From contig NZ_JAHVKE010000001.1 in NCBI RefSeq assembly GCF_019800885.1, forward strand, positions 992,001-1,056,000: a stretch of DNA of 64,000 nt, read 5' to 3'. Positions 11,735 to 19,933 of this stretch are shown one piece after another (position 1 is the first letter of the stretch; each line of letters starts with the position of its first letter). Made by a program: the position numbers and the translations under genes. The notes below the pieces were generated by a model. It ran no database searches, was not told where the DNA came from, and saw only the letters and a program-made list of their open reading frames with translations. The stretch comes from Maritalea mobilis (lineage in GTDB: Bacteria; Pseudomonadota; Alphaproteobacteria; Rhodobacterales; Rhodobacteraceae).

Positions 11735-12781
11735 ATGCTGGCCGAATGGTCCACTCCGATGATCCTCGCCGCTTTCGCGGCCGCCGTTCTGGTCGTGCTG
11801 GCCAGCGGGGTGCGGATCACCGGGCTGGTGGACCGGCTGGCCGACCGCACCGGCATCGGCGAGGCCATCGCGGGCGCCGTCCTTCTGGGCGCGGCCACCT
11901 CCCTCGGCGGCTCGGTCGTTTCGATCACCGTGGCGCTCGATGGCTATGCGTCGCTGGCCTATTCCAACAGCATCGGCGGGATTGCGGCGCAAACCGCCTT
12001 TCTTGCGGTGGCCGATGCCGTCTATCGCCGCGCCAACCTCGAACACGCGGCGGCGGACCTGACCAATATCTTCCAGGCCGTCGTCCTGGTGATCCTGCTG
12101 ACGCTGCCCCTTCTGGCCGCCTCGCAGCCCGAGGTGACCCTCTTCGCGATCCATCCCGTCTCGATGGCGATCCCGATCATCTACGTCATGGCCCTGGTCG
12201 GCGGGCGCGCGCTGCGCGAGGCCCCGATGTGGCGGCCCGTGTCGACCGCGGACACCCGCACCGACACCCCGGAGGAGGAAGACGCCGACACCGCGCGGAT
12301 CAGCACCCTGCGCCTGTTTTCCACCTTCCTGCTTCTCATGGTGATCATGGGCATGGCGGGCTGGGTCATCGCTAAGACCGCCAGCGAATTGACCGACCGC
12401 CTGTCGCTGTCGCAATCGCTGGTGGGGGCGCTGGCCACCGCCGTCGCAACCTCGCTGCCCGAGCTGGTCACCACCATCGCCGCGGTGCGCCGGGGCGCGC
12501 TGCAACTGGCCGTGGGCGGCATCATCGGCGGCAATTCCTTCGACACGCTGTTTCTGACGGCAGGCGACATCGCTTATCGCGACGGGTCGCTCTACCATGC
12601 CGCGGGCCTCAGCGATCAATTCTGGACGCTGACCGCGATCCTGATGACCGGCGTCCTTCTCAGCGGCCTTCTGTTGCGCCAGCGCGAAGGGCCGGGCCGC
12701 ATGGGATGGGAAGGCGCCCTGATCCTCGCGATCTACGGCGCGGCGGTGACCATCCAGGTGTTCACCGCAAGCGCCGGGTAA
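11735..12781 (+). CDS. Sodium/calcium exchanger (CaCA superfamily) family membrane protein
   Basis: The protein has 348 residues and about ten transmembrane helices in two halves separated by an acidic cytoplasmic loop (EEEDADTAR, about residues 180-190). The two alpha repeats of the CaCA fold are visible: an N-terminal one around LLGAATSLGGSVVSITVAL and a C-terminal one around TSLPELVTT and GGIIGGNSFDTLF. Such antiporters exchange Na+ or H+ for Ca2+ or related cations. The N-terminal repeat has SLGGS where SLPE is usual, so the ion preference may differ. AAAGGA lies upstream of ATG 11735. Confidence 0.85.
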   Translation: MLAEWSTPMILAAFAAAVLVVLASGVRITGLVDRLADRTGIGEAIAGAVLLGAATSLGGSVVSITVALDGYASLAYSNSIGGIAAQTAFLAVADAVYRRANLEHAAADLTNIFQAVVLVILLTLPLLAASQPEVTLFAIHPVSMAIPIIYVMALVGGRALREAPMWRPVSTADTRTDTPEEEDADTARISTLRLFSTFLLLMVIMGMAGWVIAKTASELTDRLSLSQSLVGALATAVATSLPELVTTIAAVRRGALQLAVGGIIGGNSFDTLFLTAGDIAYRDGSLYHAAGLSDQFWTLTAILMTGVLLSGLLLRQREGPGRMGWEGALILAIYGAAVTIQVFTASAG

Positions 12782-13134
12782 TCGCGCGCGCCTTCGAGAA
12801 ATCTGCGCCGTTTTAACGGTTTCTTAAACGTTTCGGTGTAGCAACTCCCCCGTGGCCACATCGTGAGGACGGTTCGCGCGGGTCTTTGCGCAGACAGCCC
12901 CCTCAAAGGGCCGAGCATCCCCCGCACCACCGCCGGCATCCGCCCCGATTGACGACCGGGGCATCAAGGAACCGCTCCGCCAAACCCGAGGCGGCGCCGC
13001 TTCACTTTCTCGACCGGGCACCGGGGCAAGGCCCCGCCGCCCCTCCCCGGACAGAGACAGCATGCCTCCCCCGGCCGACCTTGCCACCGGGCGGGAAAAG
13101 CGTATGCCGAACGCACACCGCTCGAAAGGCCGCC
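12782..13134 (+). other. 353-bp intergenic region with a CtrA-type box and no convincing gene
   Basis: I find no protein-like frame here. An in-frame extension of the downstream methyltransferase is low-complexity Pro/Arg/His and unlikely to be translated. Visible elements are an A/T-rich patch with TTAA-N7-TTAA (12813-12827) and a CGGGGC-AAG-GCCCCG hairpin (13022-13036). A small RNA or a long 5' leader is possible but unproven. Confidence 0.5.
12813..12827. promoter_or_regulatory. CtrA-type binding site TTAA-N7-TTAA
   Basis: The sequence TTAACGGTTTCTTAA is a full match to the alphaproteobacterial CtrA consensus. It stands in an otherwise GC-rich neighbourhood, about 30 bp after the antiporter stop and about 310 bp before the methyltransferase start. 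It is an exact motif match only; no experimental support is visible. Confidence 0.55.
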
Positions 13135-13758
13135 ATGCCCCGCACCTCGCCCCCCGATTTCTGGAACCGCGTCGCGCGCCGCTATGCCGAGCGGCAGATG
13201 GGCAACCCCGAGGCCTACGAGGCCGCCATGGCGCGGGTCATCGCGCATCTGGCCCCCACCGACCGCATGCTTGAACTGGGCTGTGGCACGGGCTCCACGG
13301 CGCTCAAGCTCGCGCCCCATGTCGGGCAGATCATCGCCAGCGACTACGCGGGCGAGATGTGCGCCATCGCCGGTGAACGCATAGACCAGGCCCGCGCGAC
13401 GAATGTCACCCCGCTTCAGGCCAGCGTCGACGAGGCCCTGTCGCACGGCCCCGTCGACGTGGTCTGCGCCTTCAACCTGCTGCACCTGCTGCCCGACCTG
13501 CCCGGTACGCTGGCGCAGATCCATTCGGCCCTGCCGGAGGGCGGGCGCTTCATCTCGAAAACCGTCTGCCTTGGCGGATCGCTGAAATACCGCGCTATCG
13601 TCACCGCGTTGCAATGGGCCGGCGTGGTGCCGCAAATGCGCTTCGTGACCGCCGAAGGGCTTGAGGCCGAGATCACCGGGGCGGGCTTTGCCATCATCGA
13701 GACCGGCACCTACCCCGCCGCGCCGCCCGGCCGCCTGATCGTCGCGGAAAAACGATAG
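13135..13758 (+). CDS. Class I SAM-dependent methyltransferase
   Basis: This 207-residue protein has a standard Rossmann methyltransferase core. Motif I is MLELGCGTGSTALKLAP (about residues 43-59), the acidic motif II residue is in IASDYAGEMC, and motif IV is VDVVCAFNLLHLLPDLPG. It resembles UbiE/Methyltransf_11-type enzymes, but the substrate is unknown. The ATG at 13135 follows AAAGGC and gives a compact N-terminus (DFWNRVARRYAERQ). No operon partner is evident. Confidence 0.88.
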   Translation: MPRTSPPDFWNRVARRYAERQMGNPEAYEAAMARVIAHLAPTDRMLELGCGTGSTALKLAPHVGQIIASDYAGEMCAIAGERIDQARATNVTPLQASVDEALSHGPVDVVCAFNLLHLLPDLPGTLAQIHSALPEGGRFISKTVCLGGSLKYRAIVTALQWAGVVPQMRFVTAEGLEAEITGAGFAIIETGTYPAAPPGRLIVAEKR

Positions 13759-13793
13759 CGCAACGAACCATTGACCATGGGGAACGCTTGGCT

Positions 13794-13821
13794 TTGACAG
13801 GGCGGGACCAAACGGCATACT
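13794..13821 (+). promoter_or_regulatory. Predicted sigma70-type promoter
   Basis: A perfect -35 hexamer TTGACA (13794-13799) is followed after 16 bp by CATACT (13816-13821), a four-of-six -10 match. It lies 38 bp before the ATG at 13859 and so fits transcription of the small hypothetical gene downstream. Confidence 0.6.
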
Positions 13822-13858
13822 TGCCGCACCGCAACGCGTGAGCAGAGCACGAGGGTTC

Positions 13859-14290
13859 ATGTCCGACCTGCCCGAATATTATTTCCGCGTCCGCGAAAAC
13901 GGGGCCGCCGTCTTCCGCATATCGACCGAGAACCGGCAGCGCCGGATCGAGATGGACGAGATCGCGGTCATCAACATCCGCAATGGCAGCGTCAAACCCC
14001 ATGGCGACCATGTCCTGACCGACGAGGAACACGAGGTCATCGCCGACTGGATGGAGGAACGCCGCGCCGTGCTGGCCGAGCGTGATCTAGACGACATCCA
14101 CCGCGCCATCGACTACCTGAACCTCACGACCCATTGGGCGCAAAGCCGGGCCTCGGACGAGGATCTGGAGGAGGTCACGGACCGCCTGCTTCTGGCCATG
14201 CACGATCTGCGCAGCGTTCTGGTCCGCAAGAAGGCCGACCGGCTGATGGCCGGGGCTTCCGACGCCCAAGTTGATAACGCGGCCGAGTGA
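13859..14290 (+). CDS. Hypothetical acidic protein
   Basis: I do not recognise this 143-residue protein. It is soluble and acidic, with a beta-like N-terminal half (YYFRVRENGAAVFRI) and a largely helical C-terminal half from about residue 55 onward. There is no signal peptide, membrane segment or cysteine pair. ATG 13859 is chosen over an upstream codon because GAGGG lies 5 bp before it and a good promoter sits just upstream. It runs convergently toward the VHL-like gene, separated by 16 bp. Function unknown. Confidence 0.75.
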   Translation: MSDLPEYYFRVRENGAAVFRISTENRQRRIEMDEIAVINIRNGSVKPHGDHVLTDEEHEVIADWMEERRAVLAERDLDDIHRAIDYLNLTTHWAQSRASDEDLEEVTDRLLLAMHDLRSVLVRKKADRLMAGASDAQVDNAAE

Positions 14291-14306
14291 CCGGCCGCGC
14301 GCCGCC

Positions 14307-15203
14307 TCATTCGTTTCCGAAAAACTGACCCGGCCGCGTGATGCGGAACCTCTCCTGCCCCGCGACGGGGCTGAACATCTCCAGGCAGTTGCCCGGCCCG
14401 TCCGTGATCATCCAGACATGGCCGACGAAGGTCTGAAACGCGGTGCTCGCGCCGGGGTCGAGAAAGCCCAGATCCTGCACGCTGCCATCGCTCGCCACCC
14501 AGGACAGGCCGCGCCCGCCATCGCTGGCATTCTCGAAGGTCACCGTCACAGGGGCGCCACTGCCCGTGGATACGGCCTGCCCCAGCTGATCGCAGGACAT
14601 CGCCCCCGGCTCGGACGAGGCAGCCGCCATATCGCCCCCGCCCGGACTGGCTTCGGCAGCGAGAGGGAACAGGATGTCCCCGTTCGGATCGGGCTGCTGG
14701 CTGCCGAAATGCGCGCATTCGTACAGGAACCGCCCGGCGATATGCTGGTTCACGCTGGCATCGACGGTAAAGCTTGCCTGCCCGTCGATCGCCCAGGTCA
14801 GAACCGGCGCGGCCACCAGTGCAAAGTTGAACGGGTCGGTGGGTGTTCGGTCGATGAAAACGCCGCCGATGAACTCGGTCGCGCGGGTCGTCGCCGGCAC
14901 GGCCGAGGGGTTCAGCCCCTCGGGCGTCACTGTGAAATCGACATCCGTTTCCAGCGGAATGGCCCCGGCATCGGCGGAGAAATTGAACGAAACCTGCGGG
15001 CCCGAGGTCAATTCGCAGCGCGCCTCCAGCACGACGTCATCGGTTTCCGGTACGCCAAGCCGCAGCGCCATGACGGTATTCATCGGGTTGGGCTGAATAT
15101 CGCGGAAGTAGCTCCACTCGTAGCCGGTGACTTGCGCGAAGGACGGGGCGCTCGACAGGGCGAGCAGCGCCGCGCTGAGTTTGAAAAATCGGGAACCAGG
15201 CAT
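14307..15203 (-). CDS. Secreted protein with C-terminal von Hippel-Lindau beta-like domain
   Basis: The protein has 298 residues with a Sec signal peptide (cleavage near SFAQ, about residue 24). The middle (about 25-200) is beta-rich and of unknown fold. The C-terminal 85 residues resemble the pVHL beta domain by eye: VTFENASDGG, then a Trp in LSWVASDG, then LDPG, then FVGHVWMITDG. In human pVHL the matching segments hold the hydroxyproline pocket (W88, H115, W117); those three appear conserved here, while the Y98 position is not aromatic. ATG 15203 has AAGGAGA upstream. Function unknown; the domain call needs profile confirmation. Confidence 0.7.
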   Translation of the reverse strand: MPGSRFFKLSAALLALSSAPSFAQVTGYEWSYFRDIQPNPMNTVMALRLGVPETDDVVLEARCELTSGPQVSFNFSADAGAIPLETDVDFTVTPEGLNPSAVPATTRATEFIGGVFIDRTPTDPFNFALVAAPVLTWAIDGQASFTVDASVNQHIAGRFLYECAHFGSQQPDPNGDILFPLAAEASPGGGDMAAASSEPGAMSCDQLGQAVSTGSGAPVTVTFENASDGGRGLSWVASDGSVQDLGFLDPGASTAFQTFVGHVWMITDGPGNCLEMFSPVAGQERFRITRPGQFFGNE

Positions 15204-15293
15204 TGGCGTCTCCTTGCGGGACAAAGGATCGAAACCGTGAATGCCCGATCAGCCTACGCAGCCCGCCCGCGATCTGGCAAGCGCGGGGTTTCC

Positions 15294-15716
15294 CTACGTC
15301 ACCGGGGCATCTTCGGGAACGAAACGCGAGCGAATGATCAGGTCCTTGCGCGGCCCCGAGACACGCCAGACGCTGCCCCAGCGCGGCCAATCGGTGAAAT
15401 CATAGGTCACGTCATAGGTGTCGGGATCGCACCAGTGACGGTCGCCCGCCCGGCCCGGCCCGATCCTGTGGAACGGGCGGCCGTCCTCGAAGAATACGGC
15501 CAGATCACCCCCCTCCGCCCGCCAGAGGTAGACCCGCTCGGCGCGCATCGGCGCCGCCGCCCCGTAATGCAGAAGGCCGCTTTCCTCCTGCCGCAGCCCG
15601 TCACCATCGGGCCGCCAGACCGCCATGCCCTCCAGGTGCCCCGTCAGTCCGGCGCGCGCATCCTCGATCACGCGGCTGAGCTGCCAGCGCCCTTCCAGAT
15701 CGGCCAGCGCGATCAT
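15294..15716 (-). CDS. DUF6314-like protein
   Basis: This 140-residue soluble protein starts LADLEGRWQLSRVIEDARAG and contains repeated beta strands with aromatic and glycine positions (GLLHYG, RVYLWRAEGG, DLAVFFEDGRPFH) plus HWCDPDTYDVTYDF. This pattern matches my memory of DUF6314, a lipocalin-like barrel family; no activity is known. The ATG at 15716 overlaps the stop of the upstream secreted-protein gene by 4 bp, so the two are coupled and may act on a common process. Confidence 0.7.
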   Translation of the reverse strand: MIALADLEGRWQLSRVIEDARAGLTGHLEGMAVWRPDGDGLRQEESGLLHYGAAAPMRAERVYLWRAEGGDLAVFFEDGRPFHRIGPGRAGDRHWCDPDTYDVTYDFTDWPRWGSVWRVSGPRKDLIIRSRFVPEDAPVT

Positions 15717-16090
15717 TCCGCCTGGAACCGCCCGGCGCTGACATTGCCGTGGTCGTCGATGAAGCGGACGCCATCCTCGCCGTCATATTCGACCGTGTAG
15801 CAGGCCCAGTCGCCCAAACGCACCCAGCGTTGGCAGGACTGCCCGTCGCGCACGATCCACTCGCCCAGGCTGGTCTGGCCCATCCGCGCCTCGCCCGCGT
15901 GGAACGCGGTGCGGCCCGCCTCGGTGAAGATCTGCCAGCCGACATCGTCGTAGACCACGGTCCGCCCGGTCAGAACGCCCTCGATCTCGGCATCGCTCAG
16001 CACGCGCCACTCGGCCAGCGCCGGACCGGGCAGAAGCGCCAGAAGCACCGCCCAGACCGGACCTTGCGTCAGTTTTCGTGAAACGCTCAC
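15713..16090 (-). CDS. Small secreted hypothetical protein, DUF995-like
   Basis: The protein has 125 residues with a signal peptide (cleavage after ALA near residue 26). The mature part has LSDAEIEGVLTGRTVVYD, then a beta-rich stretch with two cysteines (SCQRWVRLGDWACYTVEY) that could form a disulfide. This resembles small periplasmic DUF995-type proteins; function unknown. The start is GTG at 16090 with GGAGGG upstream. The stop overlaps the DUF6314-like gene. It is divergent from purB with only 64 bp between the starts. Confidence 0.7.
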   Translation of the reverse strand: MSVSRKLTQGPVWAVLLALLPGPALAEWRVLSDAEIEGVLTGRTVVYDDVGWQIFTEAGRTAFHAGEARMGQTSLGEWIVRDGQSCQRWVRLGDWACYTVEYDGEDGVRFIDDHGNVSAGRFQAE

Positions 16091-16154
16091 CTTGTCCCTC
16101 CCGTTTTGCGCCTCTATGAGACCCCTGAACTGCCAAGCAACGCAAGGCCTGCCG

Positions 16155-17462
16155 ATGATCCCCCGTTATGCCCGCCCCGAGATGACCGCCATCTGGGAGC
16201 CCGCCACCAAGTTCCGCATCTGGTACGAAATCGAGGCCCATGCCTGCGACGCGCAGGCCGAGTTGGGCGTGATCCCCCGCGAGAACGCCGAGGCCGTGTG
16301 GAAAGCCAAGGACGTGGAGTTCGACGTCGCCCGCATCGACGAGATCGAGGCCGTCACCAAGCATGACGTGATCGCCTTTCTCACCCACCTCGCCGAGCAT
16401 GTGGGCAGCGAAGAGGCGCGCTTCGTGCACCAGGGCATGACCAGTTCGGACGTGCTGGACACCTGCCTGAACGTGCAACTCGTGCGCGCCGCCGACATCC
16501 TTCTGGCCGATATGGACAAGGTGCTGGCCGCGCTGAAAAAGCGCGCCTTCGAACACAAGATGACGGTTCGCGTGGGCCGCAGCCACGGCATCCATGCCGA
16601 GCCGACCACGATGGGCCTGACCTTCGCCCGGTTCTACGCCGAGATGGACCGCAACAAGGCCCGCCTGCAACAAGCTCGCGAAGAGGTCGCCACCGGCGCG
16701 ATCTCGGGCGCCGTTGGCACCTTCGCCAATATCGACCCGCGCGTCGAAGAGCATGTCTGCGAGAAGCTGGGCCTGCGCCCCGAGCCGATCAGCACGCAGG
16801 TCATCCCGCGCGACCGCCACGCGATGTTCTTCGCCGTGCTGGGCGTCATCGCCTCCTCGATCGAGAACATCGCGATCGAGATCCGCCACATGCAGCGCAC
16901 CGAGGTGCTGGAAGGGGCCGAGTTCTTCTCGATGGGGCAGAAGGGCTCCAGCGCCATGCCGCACAAGAAGAACCCGGTCCTGACCGAGAACCTGACCGGG
17001 CTGGCCCGGCTGGTGCGCATGACCGTGATCCCCGCGATGGAGAACGTGGCGCTCTGGCATGAACGCGACATCTCGCACAGCTCGGTCGAGCGCGGCATCG
17101 GGCCGGACGCAACCGTGACGCTGGATTTCGCACTGAACCGTCTGGCGGGTGTGATCGACAAGATGCTGATCTTCCCCGAGAACATGCTGGAGAACATGAA
17201 CAAGTTCCCCGGCCTGGTGATGAGCCAGCGCGTGCTTCTGGCCCTGACGCAAGCCGGTGTCAGCCGCGAAGACGCCTATTCGATGGTGCAGCGCAACGCG
17301 CTGAAGGTCTGGGAAGAGCGCCTCGATTTCCGCGAATTGCTGCTGGCCGATCCGGAGGTCGTCGCGGCCCTGGGCGAGGACGGCATCAACGAGAAATTCG
17401 ACATGGAATACCACACCAAGCATGTCGACACGATCTTCCAGCGGGTCTTCGGCGAAAGCTGA
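16155..17462 (+). CDS. purB: Adenylosuccinate lyase
   Basis: This 435-residue fumarase/aspartase-superfamily enzyme catalyses two steps of purine synthesis: SAICAR to AICAR and adenylosuccinate to AMP, each releasing fumarate. The family signature GSSAMPHKKNP is at about residues 264-274 with the catalytic serine, SHGIHAEPTTMG near 143 supplies the general acid histidine, and TSSDV is near 97. ATG 16155 (MIPRYARPEM) is the conserved family start; an earlier in-frame start lacks homology. A terminator follows the stop. Confidence 0.97.
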   Translation: MIPRYARPEMTAIWEPATKFRIWYEIEAHACDAQAELGVIPRENAEAVWKAKDVEFDVARIDEIEAVTKHDVIAFLTHLAEHVGSEEARFVHQGMTSSDVLDTCLNVQLVRAADILLADMDKVLAALKKRAFEHKMTVRVGRSHGIHAEPTTMGLTFARFYAEMDRNKARLQQAREEVATGAISGAVGTFANIDPRVEEHVCEKLGLRPEPISTQVIPRDRHAMFFAVLGVIASSIENIAIEIRHMQRTEVLEGAEFFSMGQKGSSAMPHKKNPVLTENLTGLARLVRMTVIPAMENVALWHERDISHSSVERGIGPDATVTLDFALNRLAGVIDKMLIFPENMLENMNKFPGLVMSQRVLLALTQAGVSREDAYSMVQRNALKVWEERLDFRELLLADPEVVAALGEDGINEKFDMEYHTKHVDTIFQRVFGES

Positions 17463-17498
17463 TCTGCCGCGCGATCTGCCTGCGAAACAGGCACGGAC

Positions 17499-17535
17499 CC
17501 TGCCCTGCGCCCACCGCGGGGCAGGTTCTTTTTTG
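17499..17535 (+). terminator. Intrinsic terminator of purB
   Basis: CCTGCCCTGC pairs with GCGGGGCAGG (one G-T wobble) across a 7-nt loop, followed by a T-rich tail with six consecutive T residues. It begins 36 bp after the purB stop. Confidence 0.88.
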
Positions 17536-17606
17536 TCTTTCCGCAACGTCATGCTACCTTTCCGTCACACGACGACGACCAGACCGATCCTGACAGGAGT
17601 GCCAAG

Positions 17607-17768
17607 ATGACCAAGCTGAAGACCCTGCTGGCCGCCGCCGCGCTGATCGCCGCGCCGAGCTTTGCCCTTGCCGACTGCCCCTATGACCATCAGGTCACGA
17701 TGAGCTGCGCCGATGGCACCAGCTGGGATTCCGAAAGCCAGAGCTGCGTGCCCACCGGCATGAGCTGA
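17607..17768 (+). CDS. Small secreted Cys-containing protein
   Basis: A 53-residue precursor with a strong signal peptide (cleavage after LAD/ALA near residue 22) and a mature part of about 31 residues. That part holds three cysteines (DCPYDHQV, SCADGTSWD, SCVPTG). The spacing C-x9-C-x12-C and the CADGTxWDxxSxxCVP pattern recall small adhesin or carbohydrate-binding Cys modules, but I cannot assign a family. CAGGAG lies 8 bp before ATG 17607. It is a single-gene unit between two intrinsic terminators. The odd number of cysteines leaves one possibly free. Confidence 0.8.
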   Translation: MTKLKTLLAAAALIAAPSFALADCPYDHQVTMSCADGTSWDSESQSCVPTGMS

Positions 17769-17794
17769 GGCGACTCGACCTTCTCTCTCTTCCG

Positions 17795-17826
17795 GCCCCG
17801 CGCAGATTGCCCTGCGCGGGGCTTTT
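17795..17826 (+). terminator. Intrinsic terminator of the small secreted protein gene
   Basis: A perfect 11-bp stem GCCCCGCGCAG/CTGCGCGGGGC with a 6-nt loop is followed by TTTT. Confidence 0.92.
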
Positions 17827-17958
17827 CCGTCTTTGCGCAATTGTCGGAAAATCCCGTGCAACGGGGACGGCCCCGTCAAGCCCGTCTTAATCCGCGCCCG
17901 GCATGGTCGGGTCCGGGTGAAGTGGCGCTGCGTCAGTGGCGCAGGACGGGTGGAACCG

Positions 17959-19041
17959 ATGACCATTCAACAGGCAATTGGCGCGTCGCAATCCGACGCC
18001 ATGGACGTCGACGAGATGCGGGACGCGACGCCGCGGGAAATCACGCCCCGGCCGCTCAGCCCGGGGCAAAAGGCCGCCGTGATCGTGCGGCTTCTGCTGG
18101 GACAGGGTGTTTCCCCCGGGCTTGACCGCTTGACGCCGGACCAACAGGCCCGGCTGGCGCGCACGATGGCGGGTTTGGGCAATATCGACCGTGCCACGCT
18201 GGCGCATGTGGTGCAGGAATTCACCGGGCGGCTCGATGGCCTTGCGCTCACCTTCCCGGCGGGGCTGTCCGACACGCTGATCCTGCTCGATGGCCACATC
18301 TCGCCCATTGCGCGCGACGGGCTGAGGGCCGAGGCCGAGTTGGGCGACGCCACCGACCCCTGGGCGCGGCTGGCCGCGATGGAGCCCGACCGCCTGCGCC
18401 CGCTTCTGGAACAGGAAAGCGCCGAGGTCTGCGCGATCCTGCTGTCCAAGCTCGGGGTCGCCAAGGCCGCGGGTCTCCTGGCCGACCTGCCCCCCGACCG
18501 CGCCCAGGTTATCGCCCATGCCGTGGCGCTGACGGCCACCGTCACGCCCGACATGGTGACCCGGATCGGCGAGCACCTGTTCCAGCAGATGACGACCAGG
18601 CCGCAACCGGCCTTCCGCGCCAGCCCGGTTGACCGCGTCGGCGCCATCCTCAATGCCGTGAGCGGCGCGGCGCGCGATACCCTGCTCGAAGGTCTGGACG
18701 CGCGCGATGCCGGTTTCGCCGCCGAGGTGCGCCGCGCGATCTTCACCTTCCATCACATCCCCAAGCGGGTCGAGGCGACGGATGTGCCACGCATCCTGCG
18801 TCGGGTGGAGCCGGACGTACTGAACACCGCGCTGGCGGCAGGTCTGAAAAGCGCCCCGCTTTCGGTGGAATTCCTGCTGGAGAACATGTCGAAACGCATG
18901 GCCGAGCAGTTGCGCGACGAGGCCGAAGCCATTCCCACCCCACGCGAAGACGATGGCGAGGGCGCCATGGCGCAGGTCGTCTCGGCCATCCGCGCCCTGG
19001 AAGAGGAAGGCGAGATCCGCCTGATTCCGCCCGAAGATTAA
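17959..19041 (+). CDS. fliG: Flagellar motor switch protein FliG (roseobacter type)
   Basis: The protein has 360 residues. FliG is the rotor protein that couples stator torque to flagellar rotation on the cytoplasmic face of the MS ring. Visible are LSPGQKAAVIVRLLL (N-terminal domain), the middle domain and a C-terminal torque domain with TDVPRILRRVEPDVLNTAL and LLENMSKRMAEQLRDE. The classical EHPQ motif reads ESAEVCAILLSKL, a divergence I associate with this clade. ATG 17959 is chosen where homology begins. The gene is alone, with no other flagellar gene in the window. Its stop overlaps the convergent phosphatase gene by 4 bp. Confidence 0.85.
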   Translation: MTIQQAIGASQSDAMDVDEMRDATPREITPRPLSPGQKAAVIVRLLLGQGVSPGLDRLTPDQQARLARTMAGLGNIDRATLAHVVQEFTGRLDGLALTFPAGLSDTLILLDGHISPIARDGLRAEAELGDATDPWARLAAMEPDRLRPLLEQESAEVCAILLSKLGVAKAAGLLADLPPDRAQVIAHAVALTATVTPDMVTRIGEHLFQQMTTRPQPAFRASPVDRVGAILNAVSGAARDTLLEGLDARDAGFAAEVRRAIFTFHHIPKRVEATDVPRILRRVEPDVLNTALAAGLKSAPLSVEFLLENMSKRMAEQLRDEAEAIPTPREDDGEGAMAQVVSAIRALEEEGEIRLIPPED

Positions 19042-19799
19042 AGCCGCAGCCGCTCGGCCCGGCTCATGGCACGGAACCGGCGGTTGGTCTCTTCCTGGTC
19101 GTATTCGGTCTCGATCCATTGCCGTAGCGGCACGCCACGCGCCTCGGCCTCGGCCGCATCGGCCAAGAACAGGTCCAGCACACCGGCCTTCGACCATTTC
19201 GCATGCAGCCGCGCCAAAGACAGTTCGCGCTTCGCTTCAGCGGCCGGCACGTCATGCTTCGCGATCAGGTACATCGCTGCCGCCAGCCCGGTGCGGTCGG
19301 CGCCGGATTTGCAATGCACCAGCATCGGCGCGTCGAGGTCTTCGAAAAGATCGAGAAGGCTGAGCAAGCGGGCGCGCTTGGGCGCGCGCTGCGCCGAAAG
19401 CGGGATCTGCAGCAGCGTCATCCCGTGCTTCTCGCAGGCCTCGGCCTCGAACCGGTACGGGGCCACGTGCTGCCCGCCGCGCAGCGTCAGAACATGGGTG
19501 ATCCCCATGCCCGCGTAGCGACGCAAGCGGCGCGGGCTGGGATGGTTCGACCGGTAAAGCTTGGGGGCGACCTGTTTGAAGTTGTGCCATCCCGCACGCA
19601 GGGCCGCGTGATCGAACAGGTGCGTGTAGACACCGGACATGAACCGGTCCCACGGCCTGTCGATCCGGTGCGAGAACGCATCGCGCAGCCAGCGGTTCAT
19701 CGACTTGTTCACGGAATGCTTTTTCGCGGCTTTTCGCGCGCGCCGCGCCGCGCGTTCCTTGGCATCGGCGACCGATGGCTGGTGCTGGTCTTCGGTCAT
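19038..19799 (-). CDS. Dual-specificity/tyrosine phosphatase-like protein
   Basis: This 253-residue protein has a Lys/Arg-rich N-terminus (about residues 14-40) and a cysteine phosphatase domain with the CX5R loop HCKSGADRTG (C163, R169). The general acid could be in the PLSAQRAPK segment. Bacterial members near glycan genes can act on proteins or on phosphoinositide-like or phospholipid-linked substrates; this cannot be settled here. ATG 19799 starts the protein-like region. It lies at the edge of the glycan island and is divergent from the GT4 gene. Confidence 0.85.
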   Translation of the reverse strand: MTEDQHQPSVADAKERAARRARKAAKKHSVNKSMNRWLRDAFSHRIDRPWDRFMSGVYTHLFDHAALRAGWHNFKQVAPKLYRSNHPSPRRLRRYAGMGITHVLTLRGGQHVAPYRFEAEACEKHGMTLLQIPLSAQRAPKRARLLSLLDLFEDLDAPMLVHCKSGADRTGLAAAMYLIAKHDVPAAEAKRELSLARLHAKWSKAGVLDLFLADAAEAEARGVPLRQWIETEYDQEETNRRFRAMSRAERLRL

Positions 19800-19933
19800 G
19801 AACGGCCCGTGTGGTGACAGCGCCCGCTCCGGCGCTGGCGGTCTGGTAAAGCAGGCGACGGTGCAGGGCAACACCGCCAAGCGGGTGCGCCCCCTTCTCT
19901 TGCCGGCCGGGACCCAATAGAGACGGAGGGGAA

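Noticed and set aside
12949-12967. TTGAC...ATCAA upstream of the methyltransferase
   Set aside because: Half-site spacing is 9 bp, so it is not an FNR site.
12886-13134. N-terminal extension of the methyltransferase
   Set aside because: The added 83 residues are Pro/Arg/His-rich and non-homologous, and a plausible ATG lies at 13135.
15783-17552. Long minus-strand frame over purB
   Set aside because: It is an antisense shadow; purB on the plus strand has all catalytic motifs.
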